Source: Halosolutus gelatinilyticus (GTDB lineage Archaea; Halobacteriota; Halobacteria; Halobacteriales; Natrialbaceae). Taken from it: 64,000 nucleotides of DNA. Position numbers and translations under genes: made by a program. The notes under the pieces were generated by a model, which did no database searches, was not told the DNA's origin, and was given only the letters and a program-made list of their open reading frames with translations. Location: positions 3,782,001-3,846,000 of the forward strand of contig NZ_CP095491.1 in assembly GCF_023028105.1 (NCBI RefSeq), in the 5' to 3' direction. This document shows, in pieces, positions 17,411 through 26,824 of this stretch; the stretch's first letter is position 1; each line of letters begins with the position of its first letter.

Positions 17411-17770
17411 ATGTCAGAGGCACGATCAATCACCGGCGAACAGAGTATCGCACGCGATCTCACCGCGTTCCAGAACAACATCCTCGTCATCCTCGCGAAA
17501 GAGCCCATGTACGGGCTGGCGATCAAGCGCGAACTCGAGGACTACTACGGCACTGAGGTGAACCACGGCCGCCTCTACCCCAACCTCGACGAACTCGTCG
17601 ACCTGGGACTCGTCGAGAAGAGCGAACTCGACAAGCGAACCAACCAGTACTCGCTGACCGACGACGGCTACGACGCCGTCCTCGACGGCGTCACGTGGAC
17701 CCTCTCGAAGGTCGTCACGGACGACGATCGCGCCGACGAGATCCGCGAGATCGTCGAGAATAGCTACTGA
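17411..17770 (+). CDS. PadR family transcriptional regulator
   Basis: A 119-residue winged-helix protein. The PadR signature runs through FQNNILVILAKEPMYGLAIKREL and VNHGRLYPNLDELVDLGLVEK, which contain the recognition helix and wing, followed by a helical dimerisation segment. The short C-terminus puts it in the minimal PadR class. Its stop codon is one base from the stop of the convergent RnhA-operon gene. An inverted repeat over its own TATA box suggests autoregulation. Confidence 0.9.
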   Translation: MSEARSITGEQSIARDLTAFQNNILVILAKEPMYGLAIKRELEDYYGTEVNHGRLYPNLDELVDLGLVEKSELDKRTNQYSLTDDGYDAVLDGVTWTLSKVVTDDDRADEIREIVENSY

Positions 17771-17771
17771 A

Positions 17772-18389
17772 CTACTGAATCCGGAATTCGGGCACCGGTT
17801 CACCGGCCGTCTCGTATACGAGCCTGATCGAGTCGTCGATCGCGGCTCGTTGCTTTTCGGACGGCCACGCGTTTCGAACGAAGTACTCCGACCGAAACTC
17901 GGCGAGTTCGTCGGCCGTCGCCGCCTCGATCGGCTTCGCGTAGTGGTTACTCAGGAAGTCCGCGAGCGCCGCGGCGTTGTCGCCATGGACGTCGCCGTGG
18001 GTGCCTCTGACCTCGTCAACGAGCCGTCGATTCGCCTCGTCGACGGCGTCCCAGTCGTCCGGATCCGCCGCGCCTTCCAGTCGGATCTCTACCGCGCGCG
18101 AGAGATCGTTGATCCGATCGGTTCGGACGACGCCGTTCTCGTGCCACTCCTCGGGATGAAGCACGAGCGTCGCGTCACCCTCGTCGCGAACGCGGGCGGT
18201 AAAGTCATGGTCGGCGAGCAGTCGCTCCCGCCGCTCGTCGTAGGCCGCGCGTTCGTCCGGGTCGATCGCCTGTCGTTTGAGCCTGGTGAGCCGCTCAGCT
18301 TCATCGATGACGTCGGCGGGAAGTTCGTCGGCGCCGGTCTCCACCGACTCGTCGTCTTCGGCCGCGCCGGCTCCGGTCCGATCGCTCAT
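17772..18389 (-). CDS. RnhA-operon protein
   Basis: A 205-residue acidic soluble protein seen beside rnhA in Halobacteria and usually named only for that position. It has an acidic N-terminal tail, then a conserved core with LTRLKRQAIDPDERAAY, LVLHPEEW and FLSNHYAKP. No catalytic motif is recognised. It lies 132 bases downstream of rnhA in the same direction, so shared expression is likely; a role in RNA:DNA hybrid handling is only an inference from context. Confidence 0.75.
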   Translation of the reverse strand: MSDRTGAGAAEDDESVETGADELPADVIDEAERLTRLKRQAIDPDERAAYDERRERLLADHDFTARVRDEGDATLVLHPEEWHENGVVRTDRINDLSRAVEIRLEGAADPDDWDAVDEANRRLVDEVRGTHGDVHGDNAAALADFLSNHYAKPIEAATADELAEFRSEYFVRNAWPSEKQRAAIDDSIRLVYETAGEPVPEFRIQ

Positions 18390-18521
18390 ACCCGATCGTT
18401 GGGGCTCGAGGGGATTTTCATTTGCTGGTTCGAACCGATCGCATTCAGGTGGTGAATCATCGACCGGTTTCGCAACATTCGTAGTCCCGTTACCGACGAA
18501 AAGGCGTCCGCGCCCGAGTAC

Positions 18522-19115
18522 TCAGGCCTGATCGAGCGCTTCGTTCGCGAGCGCGTCGGCCCGATCGTTCACCTCGCGGGGGACGTGTTCGAGGGTCCAC
18601 TCGTCGAAGTCGGTGAGCAGTTCGTGGACGGTCACGCGCTTCTCCCGGAGCTCGGGGTTGTTCGTGTCGTACTCGCCGCGGACCTGCTTGACGATCAGTT
18701 CGGAGTCGCCGCGGACGTGGATCTCGTCGTAGCCGTAGTCGCCGGCCACCTCGAGGGCGGCGATCAGCGCCTCGTACTCGGCCTGGTTGTTCGTCGCGCG
18801 CCCGATCCGATCGCTGCCCTCGGCGGCGATGCCGTCGCCGGTGACGATCACCCAGCCGACGGCGGCGGGGCCGGGGTTCCCGCGGGCCGCACCGTCAAAG
18901 TAGACGTGCGCGCGCCCGCCGCCTCCGCGCAACAGTGCCTCGATGTCCTGCGGACCACTGCCCTGGATCACGACCTTGTCGTCGTAGGCGACCGCAGTCG
19001 CGCCGCCGCGGCTCGCGCGCCAGCGTTCGTGGTCCGTATTTCCGGATTCAACGGAGACACCCGCCTCTTCGAGGCGTTCGCGGGCCGCGTCGACGTCGCA
19101 TTCGATGACCGGCAT
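18522..19115 (-). CDS. rnhA: Ribonuclease HI
   Basis: A 197-residue protein with an extra N-terminal domain of about 65 residues followed by an RNase H fold. Catalytic acidic residues are seen in YFDGAARGNPGPA (Asp), NNQAEYEAL (Glu), RGDSELI (Asp) and NDRADALANEAL (Asp). It removes RNA from RNA:DNA hybrids. It lacks the basic protrusion of the E. coli enzyme, as usual in archaea. It diverges from the TFB gene, 162 bases apart. Confidence 0.94.
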   Translation of the reverse strand: MPVIECDVDAARERLEEAGVSVESGNTDHERWRASRGGATAVAYDDKVVIQGSGPQDIEALLRGGGGRAHVYFDGAARGNPGPAAVGWVIVTGDGIAAEGSDRIGRATNNQAEYEALIAALEVAGDYGYDEIHVRGDSELIVKQVRGEYDTNNPELREKRVTVHELLTDFDEWTLEHVPREVNDRADALANEALDQA

Positions 19116-19242
19116 CAGATCCTGAGGTCGATCGGAAATGAATAAAGGTTTTCCGGTTCCAAATCGTAAACATCGACTCTGAGGAGCCCTATCCCCCGTT
19201 TTCCGGAGATACGGATCAATCGCACAAAACGATTCCCAAGGG

Positions 19243-19251
19243 TTTATATAC
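19243..19251 (+). promoter_or_regulatory. TATA box of the TFB gene
   Basis: The sequence tttatatac lies 27-35 bases before the ATG at 19278. A second AT-rich stretch (actataaaa, about 19264-19272) is too close to the start codon to be the main element and may be the initiation region. Confidence 0.55.
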
Positions 19252-19277
19252 TATGGTGATACTACTATAAAAGTGCG

Positions 19278-20240
19278 ATGACACGGCCCACCCGCCAGCG
19301 GGAGCGAACGCGTGAGACGGACGAGACCGAGGATCAGGAGGGGGTACGTGCTTGCCCCGAGTGCGAATCGGACAATCTCGTAAAGGACTCCGACCGGGGT
19401 GAGCTCATCTGCGAAGACTGTGGGCTCGTCGTGGAGGAAGAAAAAATCGACCCTGGCCCTGAGTGGCGGGCGTTCAACCACCAGGAACGACAGGAGAAGT
19501 CCCGCGTCGGCGCGCCGACGACCCAGACGATGCACGACAAGGGGCTGACCACGACGATCGACTGGAAAGACAAGGACGCGTACGGCCGATCTATTTCCTC
19601 GAAAAAGCGCAGCCAGATGCACCGGCTGCGCAAGTGGCAGGAGCGAATTCGGACCAAGGACGCTGGCGAGCGAAACCTCCAGTTCGCGCTCAGCGAGATC
19701 GATCGAATGGCGTCCGCACTGGGCGTTCCGCGTTCGGTCCGCGAGGTTGCGTCGGTCATCTATCGACGCGCACTCAAAGAGGACCTCATCCGCGGTCGCT
19801 CGATCGAAGGCGTCGCGACGTCGGCGCTGTATGCCGCCTGTCGCAAGGAAGGAATTCCGCGCAGTCTCGAGGAGATTTCAGAGGTGTCCCGCGTCGAACG
19901 CAAGGAGATCGGTCGTACGTATCGATACATCTCGCAGGAACTCGGCCTCGAGATGCGACCCGTCGACCCGAAGAAATACGTCCCGCGCTTCTGTTCTGAA
20001 CTCGAACTTTCCGAAGAGGTCCAGACCAAGGCCAACGAAATCATCGAGAAGACCGCCGAAGAAGGGCTCCTCTCGGGCAAGTCGCCGACCGGATACGCCG
20101 CCGCCGCGATCTACGCTGCGTCCCTGCTCTGCAACGAGAAGAAGACCCAGCGCGAGGTCGCAGACGTCGCCCAGGTGACCGAAGTGACGATCCGCAACCG
20201 GTATCAAGAACAGATCGAAGCGATGGGCATCCACGGCTAA
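19278..20240 (+). CDS. tfb: Transcription initiation factor TFB
   Basis: A 320-residue TFIIB homologue. A zinc ribbon (CPEC ... CEDC, residues about 26-46) binds RNA polymerase; the B-finger/linker region follows, with SVGAP-like SRVGAPTTQ and [18 protein letters not shown]. Two cyclin repeats (about 110-205 and 210-310) bind TBP-DNA, ending in the recognition-helix segment [15 protein letters not shown]. Haloarchaea carry several TFBs; which paralogue this is cannot be told from this window. Together with rnhA and ppa it forms a block often seen in Halobacteria. Confidence 0.96.
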   Translation: MTRPTRQRERTRETDETEDQEGVRACPECESDNLVKDSDRGELICEDCGLVVEEEKIDPGPEWRAFNHQERQEKSRVGAPTTQTMHDKGLTTTIDWKDKDAYGRSISSKKRSQMHRLRKWQERIRTKDAGERNLQFALSEIDRMASALGVPRSVREVASVIYRRALKEDLIRGRSIEGVATSALYAACRKEGIPRSLEEISEVSRVERKEIGRTYRYISQELGLEMRPVDPKKYVPRFCSELELSEEVQTKANEIIEKTAEEGLLSGKSPTGYAAAAIYAASLLCNEKKTQREVADVAQVTEVTIRNRYQEQIEAMGIHG

Positions 20241-20367
20241 CGCCGTTCCGTCTCCGCGCGAACCGACACTTTTTATCGCACAGTCGCTCCCGGAGCGACG
20301 GCGCGCTCGCGGCGGCGCGGTTTCCGATCGCCTCCCGCGGCCCGTCGCGCCGTCGCCGCGCGGGCCG

Positions 20368-21042
20368 TCACTCGCCGCCCGATTCGCTCGCGTTTTCGCC
20401 GTCCGACTCGTTCTCCGTCTCGTTCTCCGTCTCGTTCACGTTTATCGGGTTTTCGTCGTCGGCGTCGCCCGACTCGCTCTGATTCCGTTCGTCCGGCGGG
20501 TTGCCCTCCGCGCCTTCCTGGCTCGTGTCCTCGGTCACCTCGATCGAAATTTCGTCGGTCAGCGCGTACGCGTGGTGGGTGGCGTCGCCGGCCTGCGCAC
20601 AGAGGTCGTACTCCCCGGGATCCATCTGGAGTTGCGTTTCGAGTTCGCCGTCGCTGATGTGTTCGTACCCCTCGTCGAACTCGATTAGCTCGCCCGGCTC
20701 GACGCAGCCCTCGTCGACGATGACGTGCAGATGGCCGGCGCCCTGCTGGGGTTCGTCGCCGGCCGGCGTCACATCGAAGTTCTCGACCTCGAGTTCGATC
20801 GAGACGGGGCTCGTGACCTCGTCGCCGTCGGACGGGCGGACGAACGAAATGCTCCCCTCGACGTTCTCGTAGTCGATTTCGTCTTCGGACCCGCCCCCGT
20901 TCTCGCTGGCGTTCGATTCCTCGCCGACGGGTTCCTCGTTCTGGGAGTCGATATCGTCGAGCAGATCGCTACAGCCGGCGAGCGCGGCCAGTCCCGTCGC
21001 CGCGGCCGCACCGACGTACTGTCGGCGGCTCAGTCGGGTCAT
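20368..21042 (-). CDS. DUF4399-domain Tat lipoprotein
   Basis: A 224-residue exported protein. The N-terminus has SRRQYVGAAAA and a lipobox ALAGC, giving a Tat-exported lipid anchor. An Asn/Glu-rich linker follows, then a beta-rich domain (SFVRPSDGDEVTSPV ... GAGHLHVIVDEGCVEPG ... HHAYALTDEI) matching DUF4399. The histidines in HLHV and HHAY could bind metal, but this is a guess. The tail is an Asn/Glu/Ser repeat region (ETENETENES). A 50-codon frame lies just upstream (21039-21191) and overlaps its start by ATGA. Confidence 0.82.
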   Translation of the reverse strand: MTRLSRRQYVGAAAATGLAALAGCSDLLDDIDSQNEEPVGEESNASENGGGSEDEIDYENVEGSISFVRPSDGDEVTSPVSIELEVENFDVTPAGDEPQQGAGHLHVIVDEGCVEPGELIEFDEGYEHISDGELETQLQMDPGEYDLCAQAGDATHHAYALTDEISIEVTEDTSQEGAEGNPPDERNQSESGDADDENPINVNETENETENESDGENASESGGE

Positions 21043-21191
21043 CCGAACTCACCCGCCTTCGACTGCCGGACGATCGATCGACCCGGAAGCAACGACCGAT
21101 CCGTCGGCTGTCGCGGTGGCTCCGACCGCGACGCGACTCGGGACGACGCGGAGCGCGATCGAACGCGGTCTGCTGTCGACGGAGTACTCAT
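21039..21191 (-). CDS. Possible small upstream frame
   Basis: A 50-codon frame from ATG 21191 ends with a stop that overlaps the ATG of the DUF4399 lipoprotein. It is Arg/Ser-rich and lacks the acidic bias of real haloarchaeal proteins, so it may be chance. If translated, it would couple to the lipoprotein gene. The ATGA junction is the only support. Confidence 0.22.
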   Translation of the reverse strand: MSTPSTADRVRSRSASSRVASRSEPPRQPTDRSLLPGRSIVRQSKAGEFG

Positions 21192-21287
21192 TAGCCCTAC
21201 TGATACCGTTACGGCGAAAAGATCACTGCCTGCCAGTGTACGGGTCCGGACCCGCGTGTCGACGGCTTCCGCGCGCTCGTCTCGCGG

Positions 21288-21944
21288 TTACTCTTCCTGA
21301 CCGACGCTGATGACCTGTAACAGCGAGTAGACGGGGACCCCGTCGAGTTCTTCGAGGCCCTGTTTATCCGCCAGCACGACGCAGGCCAGCGGCTCGCCGC
21401 CCTCCGCGCGGATGGCGTCGATCGTCTCCCGCATGGTGGTGCCGCTCGTGATCGTGTCGTCGACGACGTAACACTCGCGGTCGCGGATCCCGGCGAAGTT
21501 CCGCGAGAAGGTGCCGCCGAGGTCATCGATGTCGCCTTCCTCCCACTGGTGTTTCGCCGGCGTGTACGTCCCCAGATCGGTCTCGAGCTCGCGCGCGATG
21601 AGCGTCGCGATCGGCGTGCCGGCCTTCTCGATTCCGATCGTGAGGTCGACGTCTTCGCCGTGTTTGGCGAGCAGATCGGCCATCGCCGAGGCGATGGCGC
21701 TCATGCGGCCGCTGTCGCGGCCGATCGCCGACCAGTCGACGTGGATGTCCTGCGGCCCGCTCGCGCGAGCGCCTTCCGCTTCCGTTCCCCCCTGATCGGT
21801 CGGCTGCGTCGTCGCGCCGCTGCGCTCGACGAGCCAGCTCGCCGTTTCTCTGGAGACGTTCAACTCGTCCGCGATCTCGCCCTTCGAGAGCCCCCGGGAC
21901 GCGAGCTCGGCTGCACTCTCGATGAGGTCGTCGACGTTTTTCAT
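21288..21944 (-). CDS. gfcR: Transcriptional regulator GfcR (PRTase-like)
   Basis: A 218-residue protein formerly annotated as orotate phosphoribosyltransferase. Residues 1-45 form a HTH (LASRGLSKGEIADELNVSRETASWLVER). The rest is a PRTase fold with the PRPP loop YVVDDTITSGTTM. In Haloferax, GfcR activates genes for glucose, galactose and pentose breakdown by the semi-phosphorylative Entner-Doudoroff route. The ATG at 21944 is the family start. It diverges from the HAD-family gene to its right. Confidence 0.88.
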   Translation of the reverse strand: MKNVDDLIESAAELASRGLSKGEIADELNVSRETASWLVERSGATTQPTDQGGTEAEGARASGPQDIHVDWSAIGRDSGRMSAIASAMADLLAKHGEDVDLTIGIEKAGTPIATLIARELETDLGTYTPAKHQWEEGDIDDLGGTFSRNFAGIRDRECYVVDDTITSGTTMRETIDAIRAEGGEPLACVVLADKQGLEELDGVPVYSLLQVISVGQEE

Positions 21945-22106
21945 ATGGCTTCGAGTTCGGGGGCTGCTTTTATCAATGCTGCGAGGCAGGCGATTCGTGC
22001 GACGGGCGGTTCCGCGACGGCGGCGCGGTGCGTTCGGCGCGATCCGGGCGGCGTCCCCGTTCGTCGACTGGAAACGATTATCCCGCTGCCGACGCCTGTA
22101 AGGGAC

Positions 22107-23444
22107 ATGGAACGATACGATCTCGTCTATCGCCTCTACGACGAGTACGACACGAAGGCGCTCCGGGAGTATCAGGAGTTCGTCGATATCTTTCCGGCCG
22201 TCGACTCGCGGGTGGCCCTCGAACACTGGCAGCAAGCGCACGAGGAACTCGAAGACCGAAAGGACGAGATCCGATCGGACTTCGCCGCGGGGGAGACGTT
22301 CGCGGAGATCGCCGCCCGGGCGACCCGCGACCAGGCGTTCACCGCGCTCGATCTCGACGCGAAGTACGAACGGGCGGTGAACGTCCTCGTACTGGACGTC
22401 GACGAGACGCTCCGATCGGCCGGCGGAACGGACAACGAGATCCCCCGCGAGACGCTGCACGTGCTGACGGAGTTTCACGACGCGGGCGTGCCGATCGTCA
22501 TCTGTACGGGTCAGACCCTGGAGAACGTCAAAGGCTTCGCGATCCAAGGGTTAGGGAGCGAGATCGTCCACTCCGGGAACCTCTCGATCGTCTACGAGGC
22601 GGGAACGGGCGTGTTCACCCCGGGCCACGGCGCCGAGACGAAGCAGCTGCTCTACGAGGACCTGGACGAGGAGATCCGCGACGTCTTCGACGACGTTCGC
22701 GCCCGCGTGCTCCCCGAGGCGCCGGAGAACCTGCGACGCGGCTGTCACCTGCAGGGCAACGAGTTCAACGTCACGATGAAGCCCAACTACGAGACCGGCG
22801 CTACGAGGGCGCGCGAGATCATCGACGAGGCGCTGGTGTACCTGATCGACCTGCTGGCTGACGCGATCGGAACGGCGCTCGGCTTCGACGCGGAGCGCAA
22901 CGTCGCGGAGCCCGACGCGGACGAGGCGGGAGATCGCGGCGAGGACGCGGGAGCCGACGAATCCGACCTCGTCGCGATCGAAGGCGAACCGATCCGCGAC
23001 TGGACGCGGGCGTTCTACGCCGCCCAGGATTCCGAGATCAGGGCCGTCCTCGAAGGCGAGGGCGAGTACCCCGACCTCGACGCGGACGCGGTTCCGGACC
23101 CCCTCGCCGACGTCCTGGAGCGGATCGACGTCGCCTACTACGAGGCCGACGCGGCCGAGATCGGCAGCTTAGAACTCAACAAGGTCGTCGGCGTCGAGCG
23201 GGCGCTCGAGGTCCTCGGGATCGCGGAGCCGTTCGCGCTAGTGATGGGCGATTCGAAGAGCGACCTCCGCGTCATGGAATGGGTCGACGAGACCGACGCC
23301 GGGATCGCCGCGGCGCCGGAGCACGCCTCCCGCGATACCCTCGAACACGTCCTCGACACCGACGAACTCGTCTTCGATCGCGGCAAGAGCGTCGACGTCT
23401 TGCGCACGATCTACGCGCTCAATCGGCTGGCTCGACTCGACTGA
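22107..23444 (+). CDS. HAD-superfamily phosphatase-like protein
   Basis: A 445-residue protein. A helical N-terminal region of about 90 residues precedes motif I (VLDVDETLRSAGG), motif II (ICTGQT) and the late motif IV (VMGDSKSD), so the catalytic set of a HAD hydrolase is complete. A variable Asp/Glu/Ala-rich linker at about 272-292 splits the cap region. The order resembles sugar phosphatases of the Cof/SPP type, but the large N-terminal part is unusual and the substrate is unknown. The ATG at 22107 is chosen; upstream sequence in the frame is low-quality. Confidence 0.82.
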   Translation: MERYDLVYRLYDEYDTKALREYQEFVDIFPAVDSRVALEHWQQAHEELEDRKDEIRSDFAAGETFAEIAARATRDQAFTALDLDAKYERAVNVLVLDVDETLRSAGGTDNEIPRETLHVLTEFHDAGVPIVICTGQTLENVKGFAIQGLGSEIVHSGNLSIVYEAGTGVFTPGHGAETKQLLYEDLDEEIRDVFDDVRARVLPEAPENLRRGCHLQGNEFNVTMKPNYETGATRAREIIDEALVYLIDLLADAIGTALGFDAERNVAEPDADEAGDRGEDAGADESDLVAIEGEPIRDWTRAFYAAQDSEIRAVLEGEGEYPDLDADAVPDPLADVLERIDVAYYEADAAEIGSLELNKVVGVERALEVLGIAEPFALVMGDSKSDLRVMEWVDETDAGIAAAPEHASRDTLEHVLDTDELVFDRGKSVDVLRTIYALNRLARLD

Positions 23445-23802
23445 TCGACGCCGGTGGTTCCGCCCGTTCCGTGGCGTTTCCTATCGATATCGCGCTCGTT
23501 CTCCCCGATACGGTTACCCGTCTTAAAGCACCGGAACACCAAGGCCCGTCGATCAACGGCACTCGGTGTCTCACGGCTAGTAGCACGATCCGGATGAGAG
23601 TCGAGCGGGGATCGGCGCGGCCGATCGTCCTCGGATCGACGAACCGTTCTGCGGAACGGGCCGCGTCGCGTCGTCCGCTCGCTCCCGTCTCGAACCAGCG
23701 GATCGGCTGCAAAATTATGAGACGATTCGAGTCACGGTACCACGACAGCAGCGGCGTCGTTCGCCAATCGGACTCGGGCGGCCACGCGGAGGTGAGTTCA
23801 CC
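23445..23802. other. Intergenic region without recognisable gene
   Basis: The 358 bases between the HAD gene and the Bat-type regulator hold no frame with haloarchaeal coding character. An AT-rich spot (gcaaaattatgag, about 23708-23720) could be a weak promoter element, but it is far from the GTG at 23803. Nothing else was seen. Confidence 0.5.
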
Positions 23803-24486
23803 GTGACGACGATCGCGGAAGTGACCCTCTCGGCCGCCGAGTTCGCACTCGAACCGACCGTCCAGTCGCTCCAGAACCTCGAACTCCGCGTCGAAAGCGT
23901 CGTGGCCGAGGGGCCGACCCGGACGATGCCGCTGGTCTGGTTCTCGAACGTCGACGTCGATCGACTCGATCGGGCCCTCGACGACGATCCGACCGTCGCC
24001 GAACACCACAAACTCCTCGAGAACGGCGAGACCGACGACGAGGAGTACCTGTACCAGATCCAGTACGACGAGGACGTCAGTTCGGTCTGTGGGACGCTGT
24101 ACGCCCACGGCGGGACCGTCCTCGGCGTGCGGTTCGTCGACGGTCGGTGGACGCTCCGCCTCCTGTTCGCGGAGCGAGACGAACTCTCGAACGCCGTCGA
24201 GGCGATGGAGTCGGCGGGCGTTCACGTCGATGTCAGGCGGATGGTCGAGGCCGGACAGGACGAGAATCTTGAGGCGACGGCGGCGTTGACCGAACCCCAG
24301 CGCGAGGCGATCGCCGAGGCGTACCGCCAGGGGTACTACGACGTCCCGAGGGAGATCTCGCTGGAGGAACTGGCCAACGAACTCGACATCTCCCACCAGG
24401 CCCTCTCCGAGCGGCTCCGCCGCGCCAACCGCGTACTCGCGAGCGAGCAGATCGAGGATCCCGCGAACGAGATGGCGATCGACTGA
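23803..24486 (+). CDS. Bat-type HTH_10 transcriptional regulator
   Basis: A 227-residue protein with GTG start. The N-terminal part (about 1-155) is the bacterioopsin-activator-like sensor domain; the C-terminal HTH_10 is clear: [47 protein letters not shown] paralogue lies at 42017-42694 with the same layout. Such proteins act as single-component regulators in Halobacteria; target genes are unknown. It is followed 103 bases later by the DHDPS-family gene. Confidence 0.9.
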   Translation: MTTIAEVTLSAAEFALEPTVQSLQNLELRVESVVAEGPTRTMPLVWFSNVDVDRLDRALDDDPTVAEHHKLLENGETDDEEYLYQIQYDEDVSSVCGTLYAHGGTVLGVRFVDGRWTLRLLFAERDELSNAVEAMESAGVHVDVRRMVEAGQDENLEATAALTEPQREAIAEAYRQGYYDVPREISLEELANELDISHQALSERLRRANRVLASEQIEDPANEMAID

Positions 24487-24589
24487 CGATCGTCCGACCC
24501 GCCGACGAGCGCCTGGTGCTCCCGTCCTACCCGCCCCGCTGGCGCCCGCAAGACCGTGTTTTATCCCCCTCTCGGTGGACGGCCCCACC

Positions 24590-25507
24590 ATGGTCTCTCA
24601 CGATCCAGCACCCGCGGATCCGCTCTCACTGCACGGTGTCGTTCCGCCGACCGTCACCGCCTTCCACGACGACGAGAGCCTCGACGAGGAGACGACGGCC
24701 GCCCACGCGCGGTTCGTCGTCGATCGGGGCGTCCACGGCGTCTTCCCGCTGGGGACGAACGGCGAGTTCCCGCTGTTGTCGGACGACGAGCGCGATCGGG
24801 TGGTCGAGGCGGTCGTCGACGAGGTGGGAGGCGAGGTCCCGGTCATCGCGGGCGTCGGCGCGCCCAGCACGCACCGAACGATCGCCCGCGCCGAGCACGC
24901 CGCGTCGGTCGGCGCCGACGGCATCGTCGTCGTGACGCCCTACTACTATCCGCTGGACGGCCGGGCCGCCCTCGACCACTACCGGGCGGTCGCCGACGCC
25001 GTCTCGCTCCCGCTCTACATCTACCACATTCCCAGCAAGACCGGCAACGAGCTTTCGCTGTCGACGCTCTCGGAACTCGCCGCGATCGACGCCGTCGCGG
25101 GCGTGAAGGACTCGAGCAAGAACGTCCCGTGGCTCGCACAGGCGATCGACGGCCACCCGGAGTTGACGTTTCTCGCGGGTTCGGACTCGCTCGTTTTCAC
25201 CGGGCTGGAAATCGGGTGCAGCGGCGCGGTCAGCGCGGTCGCCAACGCCTTTCCGGAACTGGTCGTCGACTGCTACGAGGCGTACGCCGACGGCGACGAG
25301 GAGCGGGCGCGCGAACTGCAGAGTACGATGTTCGAGGTCCGTGACGCGTTCAAGGCGGGCGGCGCGTACATGTCCGGCGTCAAGACCGCCCTGCGGCTGC
25401 GGGAGTTCGACGCCGGCCCCCTCCGCAGTCCGCTCCGACTGAAGGACGAGGAGGCGACGGCCGAGCTGCGCGATCGCCTCGAGTCGATCGACGACCTCGA
25501 GTGGTGA
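24590..25507 (+). CDS. Dihydrodipicolinate synthase-family aldolase/lyase
   Basis: A 305-residue TIM-barrel class I aldolase. The GTNGEFPLL segment binds the pyruvate-like carboxylate, the Tyr in YHIPSKTG acts in proton transfer, and the Lys in GVKDSS forms the Schiff base. In Halobacteria this family includes 2-keto-3-deoxygluconate aldolase as well as DapA; no lysine genes adjoin it, so a sugar-acid or other keto-acid substrate is at least as likely. The ATG at 24590 (MVSHDPAPADP) is preferred to one at 24575. Confidence 0.86.
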   Translation: MVSHDPAPADPLSLHGVVPPTVTAFHDDESLDEETTAAHARFVVDRGVHGVFPLGTNGEFPLLSDDERDRVVEAVVDEVGGEVPVIAGVGAPSTHRTIARAEHAASVGADGIVVVTPYYYPLDGRAALDHYRAVADAVSLPLYIYHIPSKTGNELSLSTLSELAAIDAVAGVKDSSKNVPWLAQAIDGHPELTFLAGSDSLVFTGLEIGCSGAVSAVANAFPELVVDCYEAYADGDEERARELQSTMFEVRDAFKAGGAYMSGVKTALRLREFDAGPLRSPLRLKDEEATAELRDRLESIDDLEW

Positions 25508-25615
25508 TCGGCCGGCACGGACCGTCGAGACCGTCGTACTCCGGCTCCGTTCGAACCCGAACAGTCGCCGACCGATGTCGCGGAGATTTTTGCCACCCGG
25601 GTCGAATGGGGCGCT

Positions 25616-26740
25616 ATGGAACTCACCGACGAGCAGGCGGCGGTCCGGGACGTGGTTCGAGAGTTCGCGCGCGAGGAGATCCGACCGACGGCGCTGGAGG
25701 CCGATCGGAGCCAGGAGTTTCCCGAGGACGTCTGGGACGGACTCGCCGAACTGGATCTGACGAGCCTGACGGTTCCGGAAGAGTACGGCGGCTACGACGC
25801 CGGTCCGGTGACGGCGGCAATCGTTAACGAGGAGGTCGCGTACGGGATGCTCGCCGTGGCGACGGCGCTCTCCGTCCACTCGCTCGCCACGTCCTGTCTC
25901 GCGGAGTTCGGCAGCGAGGAACAGAAGGAGCGCTGGTTGCCCGAGATGGCCACGGGGCGGCCCGTCGGCGCGTTCGCCCTCTCGGAGCCCCACGCCGGAT
26001 CGAACCCCGCGGAGATGTCCACGGAAGCCCGCAGGGAGGGCGATGAGTACGTCGTCAACGGCGAGAAGCAGTGGATCACGAACGGAAAGCGGGCCGGCGT
26101 GTACATCCTCTTCGCGAAGACCGATCGGGACGACCCGTCGACGGTGACGCAGTTTCTGGTCCCGGGCGACGTCGATGGTCTGACCGTCGGCGAGAAGGAG
26201 GATAAACTCGGCCTACGGGCCAGCGACACCACGAGCCTGACCTTCGACGACGTCCGGATTCCCGCCGAGAACCGGCTGACGGAGGAGGGTAAGGGCCTCT
26301 CCGCCGCGTTCCACATCCTCACCGGTGGCCGGATCGCGATCGCCGCCCAGTCGGTCGGTCTCGCCCAGTGCGCGCTCGACGAGGCGATTCGCTACAGTCG
26401 GGATCGCGAGCAGTTCGACCGGCCGATCGCGGACATCCAGACGATCCGGCACAAACTCGCCGAGATGCAGACCAGGACGCAGGCGGCCCGCCTGTTGACC
26501 CGTGACGCCGCCGAAACGCGGACGACGGACGACGCGGCCCTGGAGGCCAGCATGGCGAAGTATTTCGCCAGCGAGACGGCGATGTTCGTCGCGAACGAGG
26601 CCGTCCAGATCCACGGTGGCTACGGCTACGTCACCGAGACCGACGTGGAACGGCTCTACCGGGACGCCAAGATCACCGAAATCTACGAGGGGACGACGGA
26701 GATCCAGAAGACGGTGATCGCGCGCGAATTGCTCGGCTGA
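25616..26740 (+). CDS. Acyl-CoA dehydrogenase
   Basis: A 374-residue flavoprotein of the short/medium-chain acyl-CoA dehydrogenase family, which passes electrons to ETF. FALSEPHAGSNP and KQWITNG are FAD-binding signatures; QIHGGYGYVTETDVERLYRDAKITEIYEGTTEIQ holds the catalytic Glu (IYEGT) at the usual late position. Length is standard. It is transcribed with a HAD gene behind it (84-base gap). Chain length of the substrate cannot be read. Confidence 0.93.
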   Translation: MELTDEQAAVRDVVREFAREEIRPTALEADRSQEFPEDVWDGLAELDLTSLTVPEEYGGYDAGPVTAAIVNEEVAYGMLAVATALSVHSLATSCLAEFGSEEQKERWLPEMATGRPVGAFALSEPHAGSNPAEMSTEARREGDEYVVNGEKQWITNGKRAGVYILFAKTDRDDPSTVTQFLVPGDVDGLTVGEKEDKLGLRASDTTSLTFDDVRIPAENRLTEEGKGLSAAFHILTGGRIAIAAQSVGLAQCALDEAIRYSRDREQFDRPIADIQTIRHKLAEMQTRTQAARLLTRDAAETRTTDDAALEASMAKYFASETAMFVANEAVQIHGGYGYVTETDVERLYRDAKITEIYEGTTEIQKTVIARELLG

Positions 26741-26824
26741 CGGGACGCGAGCCGGGCGAGCCGCCCAAATTCACGAGGCCAGTGTATCGAAGTCGCTATT
26801 CGTTCTCCGTGCGTACCGCGACCA

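Noticed and set aside
20268-20276. T-rich run after the TFB gene as a terminator
   Set aside because: The run (actttttatcg) is as likely to be a TATA-like element; no second feature supports either reading.
21549-22106. Long N-terminal extension of the HAD gene
   Set aside because: The upstream part overlaps gfcR on the other strand and is Arg-rich and non-acidic; the ATG at 22107 gives a natural start.
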